Shown one piece after another: positions 29,712-38,621 of a stretch of DNA of 64,000 bases (position 1 is its first letter; each line of letters opens with the position of its first letter). The position numbers and the translations under genes were made by a program. Below the pieces are notes generated by a model. That model saw only the letters and a program-made list of their open reading frames with translations. It was not told the origin of the DNA and did no database searches. Origin of the DNA: TMP-86 sp046347195 (lineage in GTDB: Bacteria > Pseudomonadota > Gammaproteobacteria > Steroidobacterales > Steroidobacteraceae). The stretch lies in assembly GCA_046347195.1 (NCBI GenBank), contig JAXMGQ010000011.1, forward strand, positions 35,031 to 99,030, in the 5' to 3' direction.

Positions 29712-29728
29712 TGACAGCAATGCTGTCA
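29712..29728. promoter_or_regulatory. Perfect palindrome upstream of the propeller lipoprotein
   Basis: TGACAGC-AAT-GCTGTCA is a perfect 7-bp inverted repeat with a three-base spacer, about 55-70 bases before the lipoprotein start codon. It could be an operator or a transcript hairpin. No regulator is adjacent. Confidence 0.35.
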
Positions 29729-29833
29729 GGTTGCGTTCAGCATCCAACCGGCGGCGCAGACGGCGGGGACGCCCGGATTATGTATCCCGCAGGGAGTTGA
29801 TCCGGCTCGTCCGTGCGGCTCACCGCGCCAGGC

Positions 29834-31090
29834 TCATCGCGCCAGGCTCGCCTCGCCCGCATGGCGGCGCAGCCACACCGCCAGCAGCAGGTAGATGACC
29901 AGCAGGCACGCTGCGCTTGCGCCCAGCGACTGATGGATGCCGATGCGCGCGCCGAGCAGGCCGGTGGTGATGCCGCTGAAGAACCGCATCCCCAGCGCCG
30001 CCATGGTGAACACGCCGATCACCCGGCCGCGCTGGTCGGCCGGTGCGTAGATCTGCACCAACGTCTGCGCCATCGCGTTGTAGCTCAGCTCGACGAAGCC
30101 CGCGCCGAACAGCAGCAGCACCGACAGCCAGTAGTTCCAGGAAGCGGCGAAGCCGGCGAGCAGCACTGCCCAGGTGATGGCCAGCACGAAGGCCGTGCGC
30201 GTGCGCGGCTGCATCAGCGGCCGCGTCTCGAGCAGCACGCCCGCGGTGAGCCCGCCGGCCGCATCGGCCGCCAGCAGCAGGCTGTAGAGGAAGTCGGCGT
30301 TGGCCCTGCCCAGCGAGGCGGCGAAGCCCGGCATCTGCGCCTGATAGGCACTGCCGATGAAGAACGAGGAGGCGGCAATCAGCGCCGTCATGGACAGCAG
30401 CACCGGATGCGCCGCCACCGCGCGCATGCCGACCAGGATGTCGGCGATGCCACGCACGTCGCGCGGCTGCGCCCGCCGGGGGCCGCTGTAGCGTATGCGC
30501 AGCATCAGCAGGGCCATGGGCGCATACAGCAGCGCATTGACCCAGATGCCCCACTTCGGGCCCAGTCCCATGAGCAGCGCCGCACCGAGCGCGGGGCCCG
30601 CCAGGAACCCGACATAGCGGCTCGTGGCGTTCAGGCGCACCGCGCTGGGCAGGCGCTCGCGATCCACCAGTTGATGGATGAGCACCTGTGATGCGGGCAG
30701 CCAGAACACCCCGGCCATGCCATGCGCGATGAGCAATGCGGCCGCCTTCCACATCTCCACCGAATCGGTCTGGAACAGCCAGCCCCAGCCCACCGAGACC
30801 AGCGCCAGCATGCCCATGCCCACCTGGATCAGCCGCCGCACGTCCACCCGGTCGGCGAGCGCCCCCGACCAGGCCGCGAACAGCAGGTGCGGCACCCAGT
30901 GCGAGATGACCGCGAAGCCACCCATGACGGGCGAGTGGAACTTCTGGAACATCACCCAGTAGCTGATCACGTGCTCGACGTTGTCAGCCATGACCGCGGC
31001 GGTGGCGAAGGCGAAGTACCAGCGGAAACCGCGGCTGCTGAGGGCGGAGGCGCCGCGGGGTGCGGCAGCGGGGTCTTGCGACGGGGTCAT
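29834..31090 (-). CDS. Major facilitator superfamily transporter
   Basis: A 418-residue inner-membrane protein with about 12 hydrophobic segments. The motif-A-like loop appears as GALADRVDVRRLIQVG, with VLIHQLVDRERLPSAVRLNA later, as in the MFS_3/enterobactin-exporter-like family (EntS/TetV type). The start MTPSQDPAAAP is selected because its ATG overlaps the stop of the upstream beta-lactamase-fold gene (ATGA); the frame stays open further upstream only by chance. Substrate unknown; siderophore or drug export is common in this branch (family knowledge). Confidence 0.85.
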   Translation of the reverse strand: MTPSQDPAAAPRGASALSSRGFRWYFAFATAAVMADNVEHVISYWVMFQKFHSPVMGGFAVISHWVPHLLFAAWSGALADRVDVRRLIQVGMGMLALVSVGWGWLFQTDSVEMWKAAALLIAHGMAGVFWLPASQVLIHQLVDRERLPSAVRLNATSRYVGFLAGPALGAALLMGLGPKWGIWVNALLYAPMALLMLRIRYSGPRRAQPRDVRGIADILVGMRAVAAHPVLLSMTALIAASSFFIGSAYQAQMPGFAASLGRANADFLYSLLLAADAAGGLTAGVLLETRPLMQPRTRTAFVLAITWAVLLAGFAASWNYWLSVLLLFGAGFVELSYNAMAQTLVQIYAPADQRGRVIGVFTMAALGMRFFSGITTGLLGARIGIHQSLGASAACLLVIYLLLAVWLRRHAGEASLAR

Positions 31091-32157
31091 CCGATCATGA
31101 TGTCCGATCTCGCGTCCACCAGCGGATGAGCCGCGGCATCGGGGCCGGCCGCAGGCTGATCCGGAGGCACCGTGGCCTGTGGCTCGTGGCGTGCCGCGAG
31201 CGCGGCGGCGAGCGGATGTGGCGAGGGAGCGCTGCGATTGGTGAGCACGATGACGGTCAGGCGCGGCTTCAGCAGGCGCAGGATGAGGTTGCGAAAGCCC
31301 ACCGACTCGCCCGAGTGCCATGCGGCGTCATGGCCGACCCGCCAGCCGAAACCGTAGCCGATACCCGGCTCTCCCGTCACCACCGCGGCTGAAAGCGCCT
31401 GCTGCCACCGAGCCGGCGGCAGGAGCTGCCCGCCGTCGATCGCCGCATCCCAGCGCGCGAGTTCCTCCACCGACGCATAGATGCCGCCATCACCCAGCGT
31501 CGCGCTGGTCAGGCTCTGATCCGTACGCTTCCAACCCTGGCCGTCCCACGTGTAACCGAAGGCGCGGTGCGCAACCACCGACACCGCCGCCTCGTGCGCG
31601 ACGGCGTGCCGCATGCCGAGCCGGCCGAAGACCCGCGCGCGCAGGAAGTTCGAATAAGGGCAGCGCGCCGCACGCTCGATCACCAGCGCAAGCAGCACGT
31701 AGCCCGTGTTGCTGTAGCGGAACCGCGTGCCCGCCGGAAACTGCAGGTGCGGCTCGCGTTCCACCAGCTGCAGCACATCGGCATCGCTGAGCGGCACGCA
31801 GCGCTCCGGTTCGATCAGCGTCTCGAAATCGACGATGCCCGAGGTGTGCGTGAGCAGCTGCCGCAGCGTCACGCCTTCGGTGGCTGGAGGCAGCGTGGGA
31901 AGCCAGCGGCGCACGGGATCATCGAGGCCGAGCGTGCCCTCCTCCACCAGCAGCAACAGTGCCGCCGCCGTGAACTGCTTGCTGACCGAGGCGAGTCGAA
32001 ACTGGGTCGCGGGCGTCACCGGCGTGCGGCTGTCGAGTTCCGCAAGGCCGGACCCTTGCAGCAGGAGCGGTTCGCCCCGGCGCAGCACTGCGATGGCGGC
32101 GCCCGGCTGCGTGCCCGCGTAGTCCCGCAGCATCGACTCGATATCAGTCACCGCCAT
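31087..32157 (-). CDS. Serine hydrolase of the beta-lactamase/esterase (class C-like) family
   Basis: About 356 residues from the ATG of MAVTDIESML (AGGA upstream); a TTG at 32181 is a less likely start. SVSK (Ser57-Lys60) is the SxxK nucleophile pair, YSN in FRYSNTGYV the second motif, and HSGES near the C-terminus replaces KTG. No signal peptide is visible, so it is probably cytoplasmic. Such proteins are esterases or peptidases more often than antibiotic-resistance enzymes. It lies between the metallo-hydrolase (32178) and the MFS gene with overlap or short gaps on both sides. Confidence 0.87.
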   Translation of the reverse strand: MAVTDIESMLRDYAGTQPGAAIAVLRRGEPLLLQGSGLAELDSRTPVTPATQFRLASVSKQFTAAALLLLVEEGTLGLDDPVRRWLPTLPPATEGVTLRQLLTHTSGIVDFETLIEPERCVPLSDADVLQLVEREPHLQFPAGTRFRYSNTGYVLLALVIERAARCPYSNFLRARVFGRLGMRHAVAHEAAVSVVAHRAFGYTWDGQGWKRTDQSLTSATLGDGGIYASVEELARWDAAIDGGQLLPPARWQQALSAAVVTGEPGIGYGFGWRVGHDAAWHSGESVGFRNLILRLLKPRLTVIVLTNRSAPSPHPLAAALAARHEPQATVPPDQPAAGPDAAAHPLVDARSDIMIG

Positions 32158-32177
32158 GGCGCGTCCTGGAACGCCTC

Positions 32178-32839
32178 TCAACGGCTGATGGAGTCCATCC
32201 GTACGACCGCATCCCCCACGAACGGATTGCTGCGCCGTTCCGCTCCAAAAGTGGATGTCGGTCCGTGCCCGGGCACGAACTGGATGTCATCACCCAGCGG
32301 AAACAGGTTCTCCCGGATCGAGCGGACCAGGTCCGCATGATTGCCACGCGGGAAATCCGTGCGGCCGATGGAGCCCTGGAACAGCACATCGCCCACCAGC
32401 GCGAATCGCGCGCCGGTGTGCACGAACACCACGTGCCCAGGCGTGTGCCCGGGACAATGCCGGACCTGCAGCGTTTCCTCACCGACGCTCACCGTGTCGG
32501 ATTGTTCCAACCAACGCGTCGGCGTGAACGATTCGGCCTGCGGGAAGCCGTATTGTCTGCCGGAATCGGGCAGATCATCGATGAGGAACTGATCATCGCG
32601 ATGCGGCCCTTCGATCAGCACGTGATGGCGCCGCGCCAGTTCCGCTGCCGCAGCGGCGTGATCCACGTGCGCATGCGTCAGCAGAATCTTCTGCAACTTC
32701 AGCCTTGCTGCTGCAGGACCTGTTCGATGCGTTCCAGGTCCCCACCGGGGTCCACCACGGCTGCCAACCGGGTCTTTTCACACCACAGCACCGAGCAGTT
32801 CTGCAAGAACGCCGTCACCGGCACGATCATCGCCTTCAT
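32178..32839 (-). CDS. MBL-fold metallo-hydrolase (glyoxalase II-like), single frameshift
   Basis: The N-terminus MKAMIVPVTAFLQNCSVLW through LERIEQVLQQQG is read from 32839 to about 32703. A missing base there shifts the frame, after which LKLQKILLTHAHVDHAAAA and the rest are open to 32178. THAHVDH is the HxHxDH dinuclear metal site, and HTPGH and GDVLF supply the further ligands. Combined length about 220 residues fits the YcbL/glyoxalase II subgroup, which hydrolyses thioesters such as lactoylglutathione. Because of the indel, the N-terminal part appears fused to the end of the TonB receptor frame; that fusion is not real. Confidence 0.82.
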
Positions 32840-32910
32840 CGCCACTTCAGCCACCAGTGTCCCGAATCGCTGCGCTGGCGCGCGGAATCCCGCGCCAGCG
32901 TCCCGGTGGC

Positions 32911-35494
32911 TCAAAATCTTCGACACCCGCAACCCGAAGGTGCGCGGCTGCGCCGTCACGATGTAGGTCTGGTTGTCGTTGGTGGGCGTGATGTTGGCGA
33001 AGCGGGTGAGCTGCGCCCGCCGGTTGGCGACGTTGCTGATGTAGGCGGTCAACTCCAGGCCGTCATAAGATGCGCCGCCCGACAGGTCCATCAGTGCATA
33101 CGCCGGCTGGAAGCCGATCACCTGGAATTCGGTGACCTTGAGGTTGGGTGCCACCTTGGTCTGGTACATCAGCGAGGCCTGCCCGTAGGGTGCCCAGCCG
33201 CCGATATCCCGGAAGGCGTAGCGCGCGACCAGATTGCCCTTGAACTTCGGCACCTGCGGCAGGTCCGTGCCCGGCGTCGCCAGCGGGCCCTGGTAGGAGC
33301 CGCCCGGAAAGAATGGCGAGGTCACCGCAGCGTCGTTCACGCAGGCCGGTCCGCTGATTTCAAACGTGCCTTTGCAGACATAATCCCTGATGTTGGCTTT
33401 CAGCAGGGTGAAGTTGGCGCTGAGCGTCAGTCCGCTGGTCACAGCGAAGGTCAGGTCCGTCTCGATGCCCCTGATCCGCGCATTGCCGGCATTGGTGATG
33501 GCCGTGATGCTGGGTGGCACCAGGAAGCCGAACTGGAAATTTTTCCATTCTTCCCAGAACAGCGCGCCATTCCACCGCAAGCGGTGATCGAGCCAGGTGG
33601 TTTTCCAGCCGATCTCGTAGTTCTTCAGGGAATCCGGCTGGTAGGGCTTGCCGTTCGGCCCGGCGATGCGGTTGACGCCGCCCGGGCGGAAGCCCTTGGA
33701 CCAGGTGGCGTAGACCATCTTGTCGGGCATCACCTTCCAGGTGGCGGTGAGCTTCGGCACGTTGCCATGACCGGCGGTGTTGGTGTCCAGATTGGTGCAG
33801 GGAGTGCCCAACGAGAATGCCGGCTCGAAGCAGGTCGCCATGCCGGTGTGGCTGGAGTAGTGGTTGGAATAACCGAAGAACCCCTTGAGGCCGTTGTCGA
33901 ACCAGTACTGGCGGAAGCCACCGGTCAGGGTCAGGTTGGGCAGCACATCCCAGTCGATCTGCGTGAACAGGGCCCTGTCGCGATCGACACGCTGCTCGCT
34001 GGTCAGCCAGATGGTGTTGGGCAGGGTCGGGAGGGAATAGTAGTCCGAGAAGCCGTTCGGATTCGCCGGCCCGCCGGGGTCGCCCACGGCATTGGTCCAG
34101 CCGTAACCCGGCATGGTGTATTGCTGATAGATGTTGTGCAGCTGGCGCTGGATGAAGCCGCCGACAGTGGCGCGCACGGGATATTTCTGCGGCGTGCTCA
34201 CGCGCAGCTCATGGCTCCACTTCTCGAAGAAGCCGCCGCCGCGCACGAACTCCTGCGACATGATGGGTTTGCCATCATTGCCGGTCCAGTACGCCCCCGA
34301 ACCGAACAACCGGTCGTAGAACAGCGAGTAGTCGCTGTACTCGGCGAAGGTGAAGCTGTTGCGCTTCATGAATCCACCCGAGTACACCAGGTCGAAGTCG
34401 CTCATCTTGCCGGTGACGGTCAGCGCCAACTGGTGCCAGTTGTCCCGTGTGGAGTCCGGCCCGAACCTGGCGATTTGCAGGTCCCCCATGCTGGGGTCGT
34501 AGCCGAAGAAACCCTTGGTCGCCACCCGCTGGGTCATGAACGTGGGCGTCACCGACCAGTTCTCGCCCAGATCGAGTTTCAGCATGGCGCGGCCGCCGCG
34601 GGTGTCGACGGTGTTGAAGTTGTTCTTGAGCCAGGGCGCGTTGGTGATGGCCCCGGCGCCGACCACGCCCACGGGCGGACAGCCAGGCGACTGGCTGGTA
34701 TTGCCCGACCACGTCGGGAAGGTACGAACGCCGTTGACGATGCAACCCGTGGCGCTGGTGCCCGCGACGTTGTCGATGTAGCCGGCGTCACGCTGCAGCC
34801 AACCCACCAGACGGATGGCGGCATTGGAGGAGATGGGCACGTTGATGAAACCCTCGATGCTGCCGCCCACCCCGCCGCTCTGCACCGCATTGCCATCCAC
34901 CGAGAAGCCGCCATAGAGCTTGGTGGTGTCGGGCTTGTTGGTGATGATGCGCACCGTGCCGGCTTCGGAACTCGCGCCGTACAGGGTGCCCTGCGGACCC
35001 TCCAGCACTTCGATGCGCTGGATGTCGTACAGGTGCACCTCGGGTGTGCCGTCGATGGTGGTGACGGGCTGCTCGTCCAGGTAGGTACCCACCGAGGGCT
35101 GGGAGCCGGAGTGATTGCCGTCACCACCGTTGTTGACGCCGCGGATGTAGATGTGCGACTGGCCCGGTGCCCCGGCGCCGCCCTGTCCGTTGCCACGTGA
35201 ATAGGAAATGCTCGGCGAGTACTTCACGTAGTCGTCGACGTTCAGGATGTTGAGCTGCTGCAGCTTGGTGCTGTCGAGCACCTGCACCGCGATCGGCACG
35301 TCCTGCAGGTTTTCGACGCGCTTCTGCGCCGTCACCACCACTTCCTCGAGGCTCACGGGCGCCTCCTGGGCATGCACCATGGCCCAGGGGAGCGAGGCCA
35401 GCAGGGTGGAAGCCACCGGGATGCCGGTGCGCGCCAACGGGTGGCGCTTCAGTTGCTGAAGACGGTTGAGTTTGCGACGACGGCTGCGAGTCAT
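32911..35494 (-). CDS. TonB-dependent receptor (TBDR 3), partner of TPR-sulfotransferase 1
   Basis: The start is MTRSRRRKLNRLQ at 35494, with AAAAAGGGGA upstream. An extended basic N-region leads a signal peptide ending VHAQ (about residue 43). SLEEVVVTAQKRVENLQDVPIA begins the plug, which has the GTLYGASSEAG-x-VRIITNKPD signature rather than GRNALGG. The barrel runs to GLRVSKI. A natural Phe-stop (TTT TGA, stop at 32911) appears after a two-base slip near 32917; without it the frame runs into the metallo-hydrolase. The gene begins 33 bases after the sulfotransferase stop. Sister receptor TBDR 4 (38622-41132) shares the MTRSR.RKL start and plug signature. Confidence 0.88.
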
Positions 35495-35527
35495 GAGAGT
35501 GTCCCCTTTTTCATGGATCAACCGGAT

Positions 35528-37549
35528 TCATAGGTCATCCGGTACTTGCGGATAACGGTCGAGAACGGATCCGAGCTCGCGTTTGAGCGGCTCGAGCCAC
35601 GCCTCGTAGTGGCGCCAATGTTCCAGGCCCTCGCGAAAAATGGGGCGGCGGACCTGCTCCGAACTGGCCGTGCGCACGGCCCGCTCGTTTTCGTGAAAAC
35701 TGAGGCAGGCTTGCTCGAACGGCAGCCCGCAATAATCGAGCAAGCGATGTACCTGGCCTTCCGTGTCCTCGACCATGCTTTCGTAGTGGACTCGCAGCAC
35801 CCGGCCAGGCAACACGGCGTCGATATGCGCCATGAATCTCACGTAATCGCGATAGTAGCGGCCCAGGTCCTCGAGCGAGTAGGTGAAATTCTGGCCGCGG
35901 GCAAAGTGCTGCTTGAAGCAGGAGAAGCCGCAGGCCAGCGGGTGGCGGCGCGCATCGATGATTTTCGCGTTGGGGAGGATCAGGTGGATCAAGCCCACGT
36001 AGAAACAGTTGTTCGGCATCTTGTCGATGAAGAACGGTGCCTCGGTGCGGCGCAGCGGCCGGGTCTCGCGCAGATAACGCTCGCCGAATTCGCGCAACTG
36101 ATCGCCGTCGAAATGCGCCAGCTTGCTGGCGAAGTTCTCCTGCGGTTCGCCACCGCGCAGGATGTCACGGGCGATCTGCGGCAGCTGCGGCAGCTCCATG
36201 ATGCCCTCGACCTGCGAGTGGCTGGCGAGGATCTGCTCCAGCAGCGTCGAGCCCGCGCGCGGCAGGCCGAGGATGAAGATCGGGTCGGAGGCCGTGGCGC
36301 CAGACCCGGCTCGCCGCGCGAAGAAATCGCGGCTGTGCAGCTCGATGCAGCGGTCCACGTAGGTGGTGGTGGACGGCGCGCTGTAGGGGTGCTCGGCCAG
36401 GCGCAGGGCGTTGCCCGTGACGTAGTGGCCGAATGACTCCTCGTACCGGGAAAGATCTTCCAGGGCCTTGCCCAGCGCGAACTCGAAGTGCAGGCGGGAG
36501 TCCGTATCAAGATCGGTGCGCTCGAGTGCGGTGCGCAGCGCCTGGATGTCCGAGTCCGAGAATCGAAAGGTCTTCAGGTTCGCAAGACTCCACCAGGCTT
36601 CACCCAGGGTGGAATCCAGGTCGATGGCGCGCCGATAGGCCTCGATGCACTCAGCGTTGCGGCCCGCAGTGCGCAAGGAGTGGCCCAGGCTCATCCAGAT
36701 CTTCGGCTGCTGCGGATACTCCTTCAGCACCCGCTGGTAGACCACGATGGATTCGGCGTAATCGCCCGTGTTGGCGAGCACGGCGGCCTGCAGGAAACGA
36801 TAAGCCGGGTTGCGCGGCTCACGCGCCAGCAGGCGTTGAACCTGTTCCAGGGCGGGCGCGGCGTTGCCCTGGCGCACCAGCACCGAGGCGTAGTTGTAGC
36901 GCGCCATGTCGAAACTGGGCGCGAGTGTCAGGCACTGCTCCAGGAGCTGCTGCGCATCCTGATAGCGTCGCAGGCGGCCGGCCACCTCGGCCAGCATGCG
37001 CAGCGCCGCGACGTCGGTCGGGTGCTTGGCCAGGTGCTCACGCAGCTTCGTATCCGCCACCGGCAGGTCGTTCGCCACCAGCGCGGCGGCGGCTTGCATC
37101 AGATGCGGGTCGCGGTTTGCGGCATTGAGATAGCGCGCTCGCGCATCGTCCGCGCCTGCACTGTCCCCGCTGGCATCGAGCTGATCGGCCAGCAGGCGCC
37201 AGCCATCCGGTGAGCCCGGTTGCAGATGCAGGGCATGGCGCAAGGCCCGCACCGCATCGCCGATGCGGCCCGCCTCACCCAGCGCCGCACCCAGTTCCAG
37301 GAACACGGCAGCGGCGCGCGGCTGTTCGCGTGACAGGGGCTCCAGGATCGCCAGGGCTCCTGCCGGATCGCCGGAGATGCGCCGCGCTGCGCCCAGTACC
37401 AGGCGGGCACGAGGCTCCGCCGGCACGGCATGCAGGATCGCGCCCGCCTGCTCCGCCGCCAGCTGCGGATCCTTCTGCAACAACCACGTCGCGTGCGCGA
37501 TCGCGGTCTGCAAAGAACCCACTGGGTCAGCGGCGGCTTGTTCCCCCAT
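35528..37549 (-). CDS. TPR protein fused to a tyrosylprotein-sulfotransferase-like domain (copy 1)
   Basis: 673 residues. Residues ~10-380 are tandem TPR helices (for example KIWMSLGHSLRTAGRNAECI). Residues ~422-665 are a PAPS-dependent sulfotransferase domain: 5'-phosphosulfate loop PIFILGLPRAGSTLLEQI (423-440) and 3'-phosphate region ARRHPLACGFSCFKQHF (533-549). No signal peptide, so the enzyme is cytoplasmic and would transfer sulfate from PAPS to a peptide or small molecule recognised by the TPR domain. It precedes TBDR 3 by 33 bases on the same strand. The paralog at 41200-43218 has the same two-domain plan and the same downstream neighbour. Confidence 0.88.
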   Translation of the reverse strand: MGEQAAADPVGSLQTAIAHATWLLQKDPQLAAEQAGAILHAVPAEPRARLVLGAARRISGDPAGALAILEPLSREQPRAAAVFLELGAALGEAGRIGDAVRALRHALHLQPGSPDGWRLLADQLDASGDSAGADDARARYLNAANRDPHLMQAAAALVANDLPVADTKLREHLAKHPTDVAALRMLAEVAGRLRRYQDAQQLLEQCLTLAPSFDMARYNYASVLVRQGNAAPALEQVQRLLAREPRNPAYRFLQAAVLANTGDYAESIVVYQRVLKEYPQQPKIWMSLGHSLRTAGRNAECIEAYRRAIDLDSTLGEAWWSLANLKTFRFSDSDIQALRTALERTDLDTDSRLHFEFALGKALEDLSRYEESFGHYVTGNALRLAEHPYSAPSTTTYVDRCIELHSRDFFARRAGSGATASDPIFILGLPRAGSTLLEQILASHSQVEGIMELPQLPQIARDILRGGEPQENFASKLAHFDGDQLREFGERYLRETRPLRRTEAPFFIDKMPNNCFYVGLIHLILPNAKIIDARRHPLACGFSCFKQHFARGQNFTYSLEDLGRYYRDYVRFMAHIDAVLPGRVLRVHYESMVEDTEGQVHRLLDYCGLPFEQACLSFHENERAVRTASSEQVRRPIFREGLEHWRHYEAWLEPLKRELGSVLDRYPQVPDDL

Positions 37550-37706
37550 GTGGTGAGTCTACCACGATCGTCCGCAGCGTCATCACGCACGAGAAACCTA
37601 GGCTTATGCGGCTGGTGGATCGCCGAAGGCTGGATCGGCTGCTTCCTGTTGCATCTCGACCACAGCAACTTCTGGCGGACTGGGCAGGCTCGGTGAGGAT
37701 TGCTGC

Positions 37707-37721
37707 GTTATCATTCTCATC
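37707..37721. promoter_or_regulatory. Possible Fur-like site between sulfotransferase 1 and PhyH
   Basis: Reverse-strand GATGAGAATGATAAC resembles half to two-thirds of a Fur box (GAGAATGATAAC against GATAATGATAAT). It lies 30 bases before the dioxygenase start codon, in the divergent gap shared with sulfotransferase 1. The right half is poorly conserved. Confidence 0.25.
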
Positions 37722-37750
37722 CGCAAGACGGGGCAGACCGAGGAGAAGGC

Positions 37751-38596
37751 ATGACGGCAGCATCAACTTCGATACCCCAGACCTTTTCGCTACCCCAGAG
37801 CCTGGTCGCCGACTTTCAGCGGGATGGCGCGATCTGCATCCGCGGCCTGTTCACCCCTACGCAGATGGAGCTGTTGCGCGGCGGGATCGATGCCAATCTT
37901 GCGCACCCGAGCCCGCGCGCCAAGGTTGCCAGCCGCAGCGACGATCCGGGCCTGTTCATCGAAGACTTCTGCAACTGGCAGGAGAACGAAGCCTATCGCA
38001 GATTCATTTTCGAAACGCCGCTGGCCATGGTGGCGGGCCGGCTGATGCGCAGCCGCCATGCCAGGCTGCATCACGATCACATGCTGACCAAGGAATCCGG
38101 CACGCGCCAGCGCACGCCTTGGCACCAGGATCAGCCCTACTACGACATCGAGGGACGGCAGAACTGCAGTTTCTGGATTCCCGTAGACCCGGTTCCGCGC
38201 GAATCGACGCTGGAATTCGTGGCGGGCTCTCACCTGGGCCCCTGGCTCATGCCGCGCTCGTTCATGGATTCTCAGGCCAAGTGGTTTCCGGAAGGGAGCC
38301 TGGCGGACTTGCCGGATGTGGAGGCGCATCGCGAGCGTTACCGCATTCTCGGCTGGGCGCTGCAGCCCGGCGATGCCGTCTGCTTTCACATGCTCACCCT
38401 GCATGCCGCGGCGGGTGTGAGCGGCGGGCAGCGCCGGCGCGTGTTCTCCGTGCGCTTCATCGGCGATGATGTCACGCATGCGCCGCGCCCATGGGTGACT
38501 TCGCCGAGCTTTCCCGGTCTGCAGGACGAACTGCCCGCCGGCGCGGCCATGGATCACCGGCTGTTTCCGGTGCTGTGGCAGGCTGAATCAACCTAG
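37751..38596 (+). CDS. Phytanoyl-CoA dioxygenase (PhyH) family protein
   Basis: A 281-residue Fe(II)/2-oxoglutarate oxygenase. The iron site is His125-x-Asp127 (TPWHQDQPYYD) and distal His218 (TLHAAAG), and Arg229/230 can bind 2-oxoglutarate. AGGAGAAGG precedes the ATG. Bacterial PhyH proteins hydroxylate diverse small molecules and tailoring substrates rather than only phytanoyl-CoA. The gene is the only plus-strand gene between the two sulfotransferase/receptor modules, divergent from sulfotransferase 1 and convergent with TBDR 4 (25-base gap). The placement suggests it modifies the same ligand (inference). Confidence 0.87.
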   Translation: MTAASTSIPQTFSLPQSLVADFQRDGAICIRGLFTPTQMELLRGGIDANLAHPSPRAKVASRSDDPGLFIEDFCNWQENEAYRRFIFETPLAMVAGRLMRSRHARLHHDHMLTKESGTRQRTPWHQDQPYYDIEGRQNCSFWIPVDPVPRESTLEFVAGSHLGPWLMPRSFMDSQAKWFPEGSLADLPDVEAHRERYRILGWALQPGDAVCFHMLTLHAAAGVSGGQRRRVFSVRFIGDDVTHAPRPWVTSPSFPGLQDELPAGAAMDHRLFPVLWQAEST

Positions 38597-38621
38597 CCGC
38601 GGCGTTCGCACTCAGCAGAAG

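Noticed and set aside
31087..32157. Antibiotic-resistance beta-lactamase
   Set aside because: No signal peptide and HSG in place of KTG context; such proteins are usually esterases or peptidases, so resistance is not claimed.
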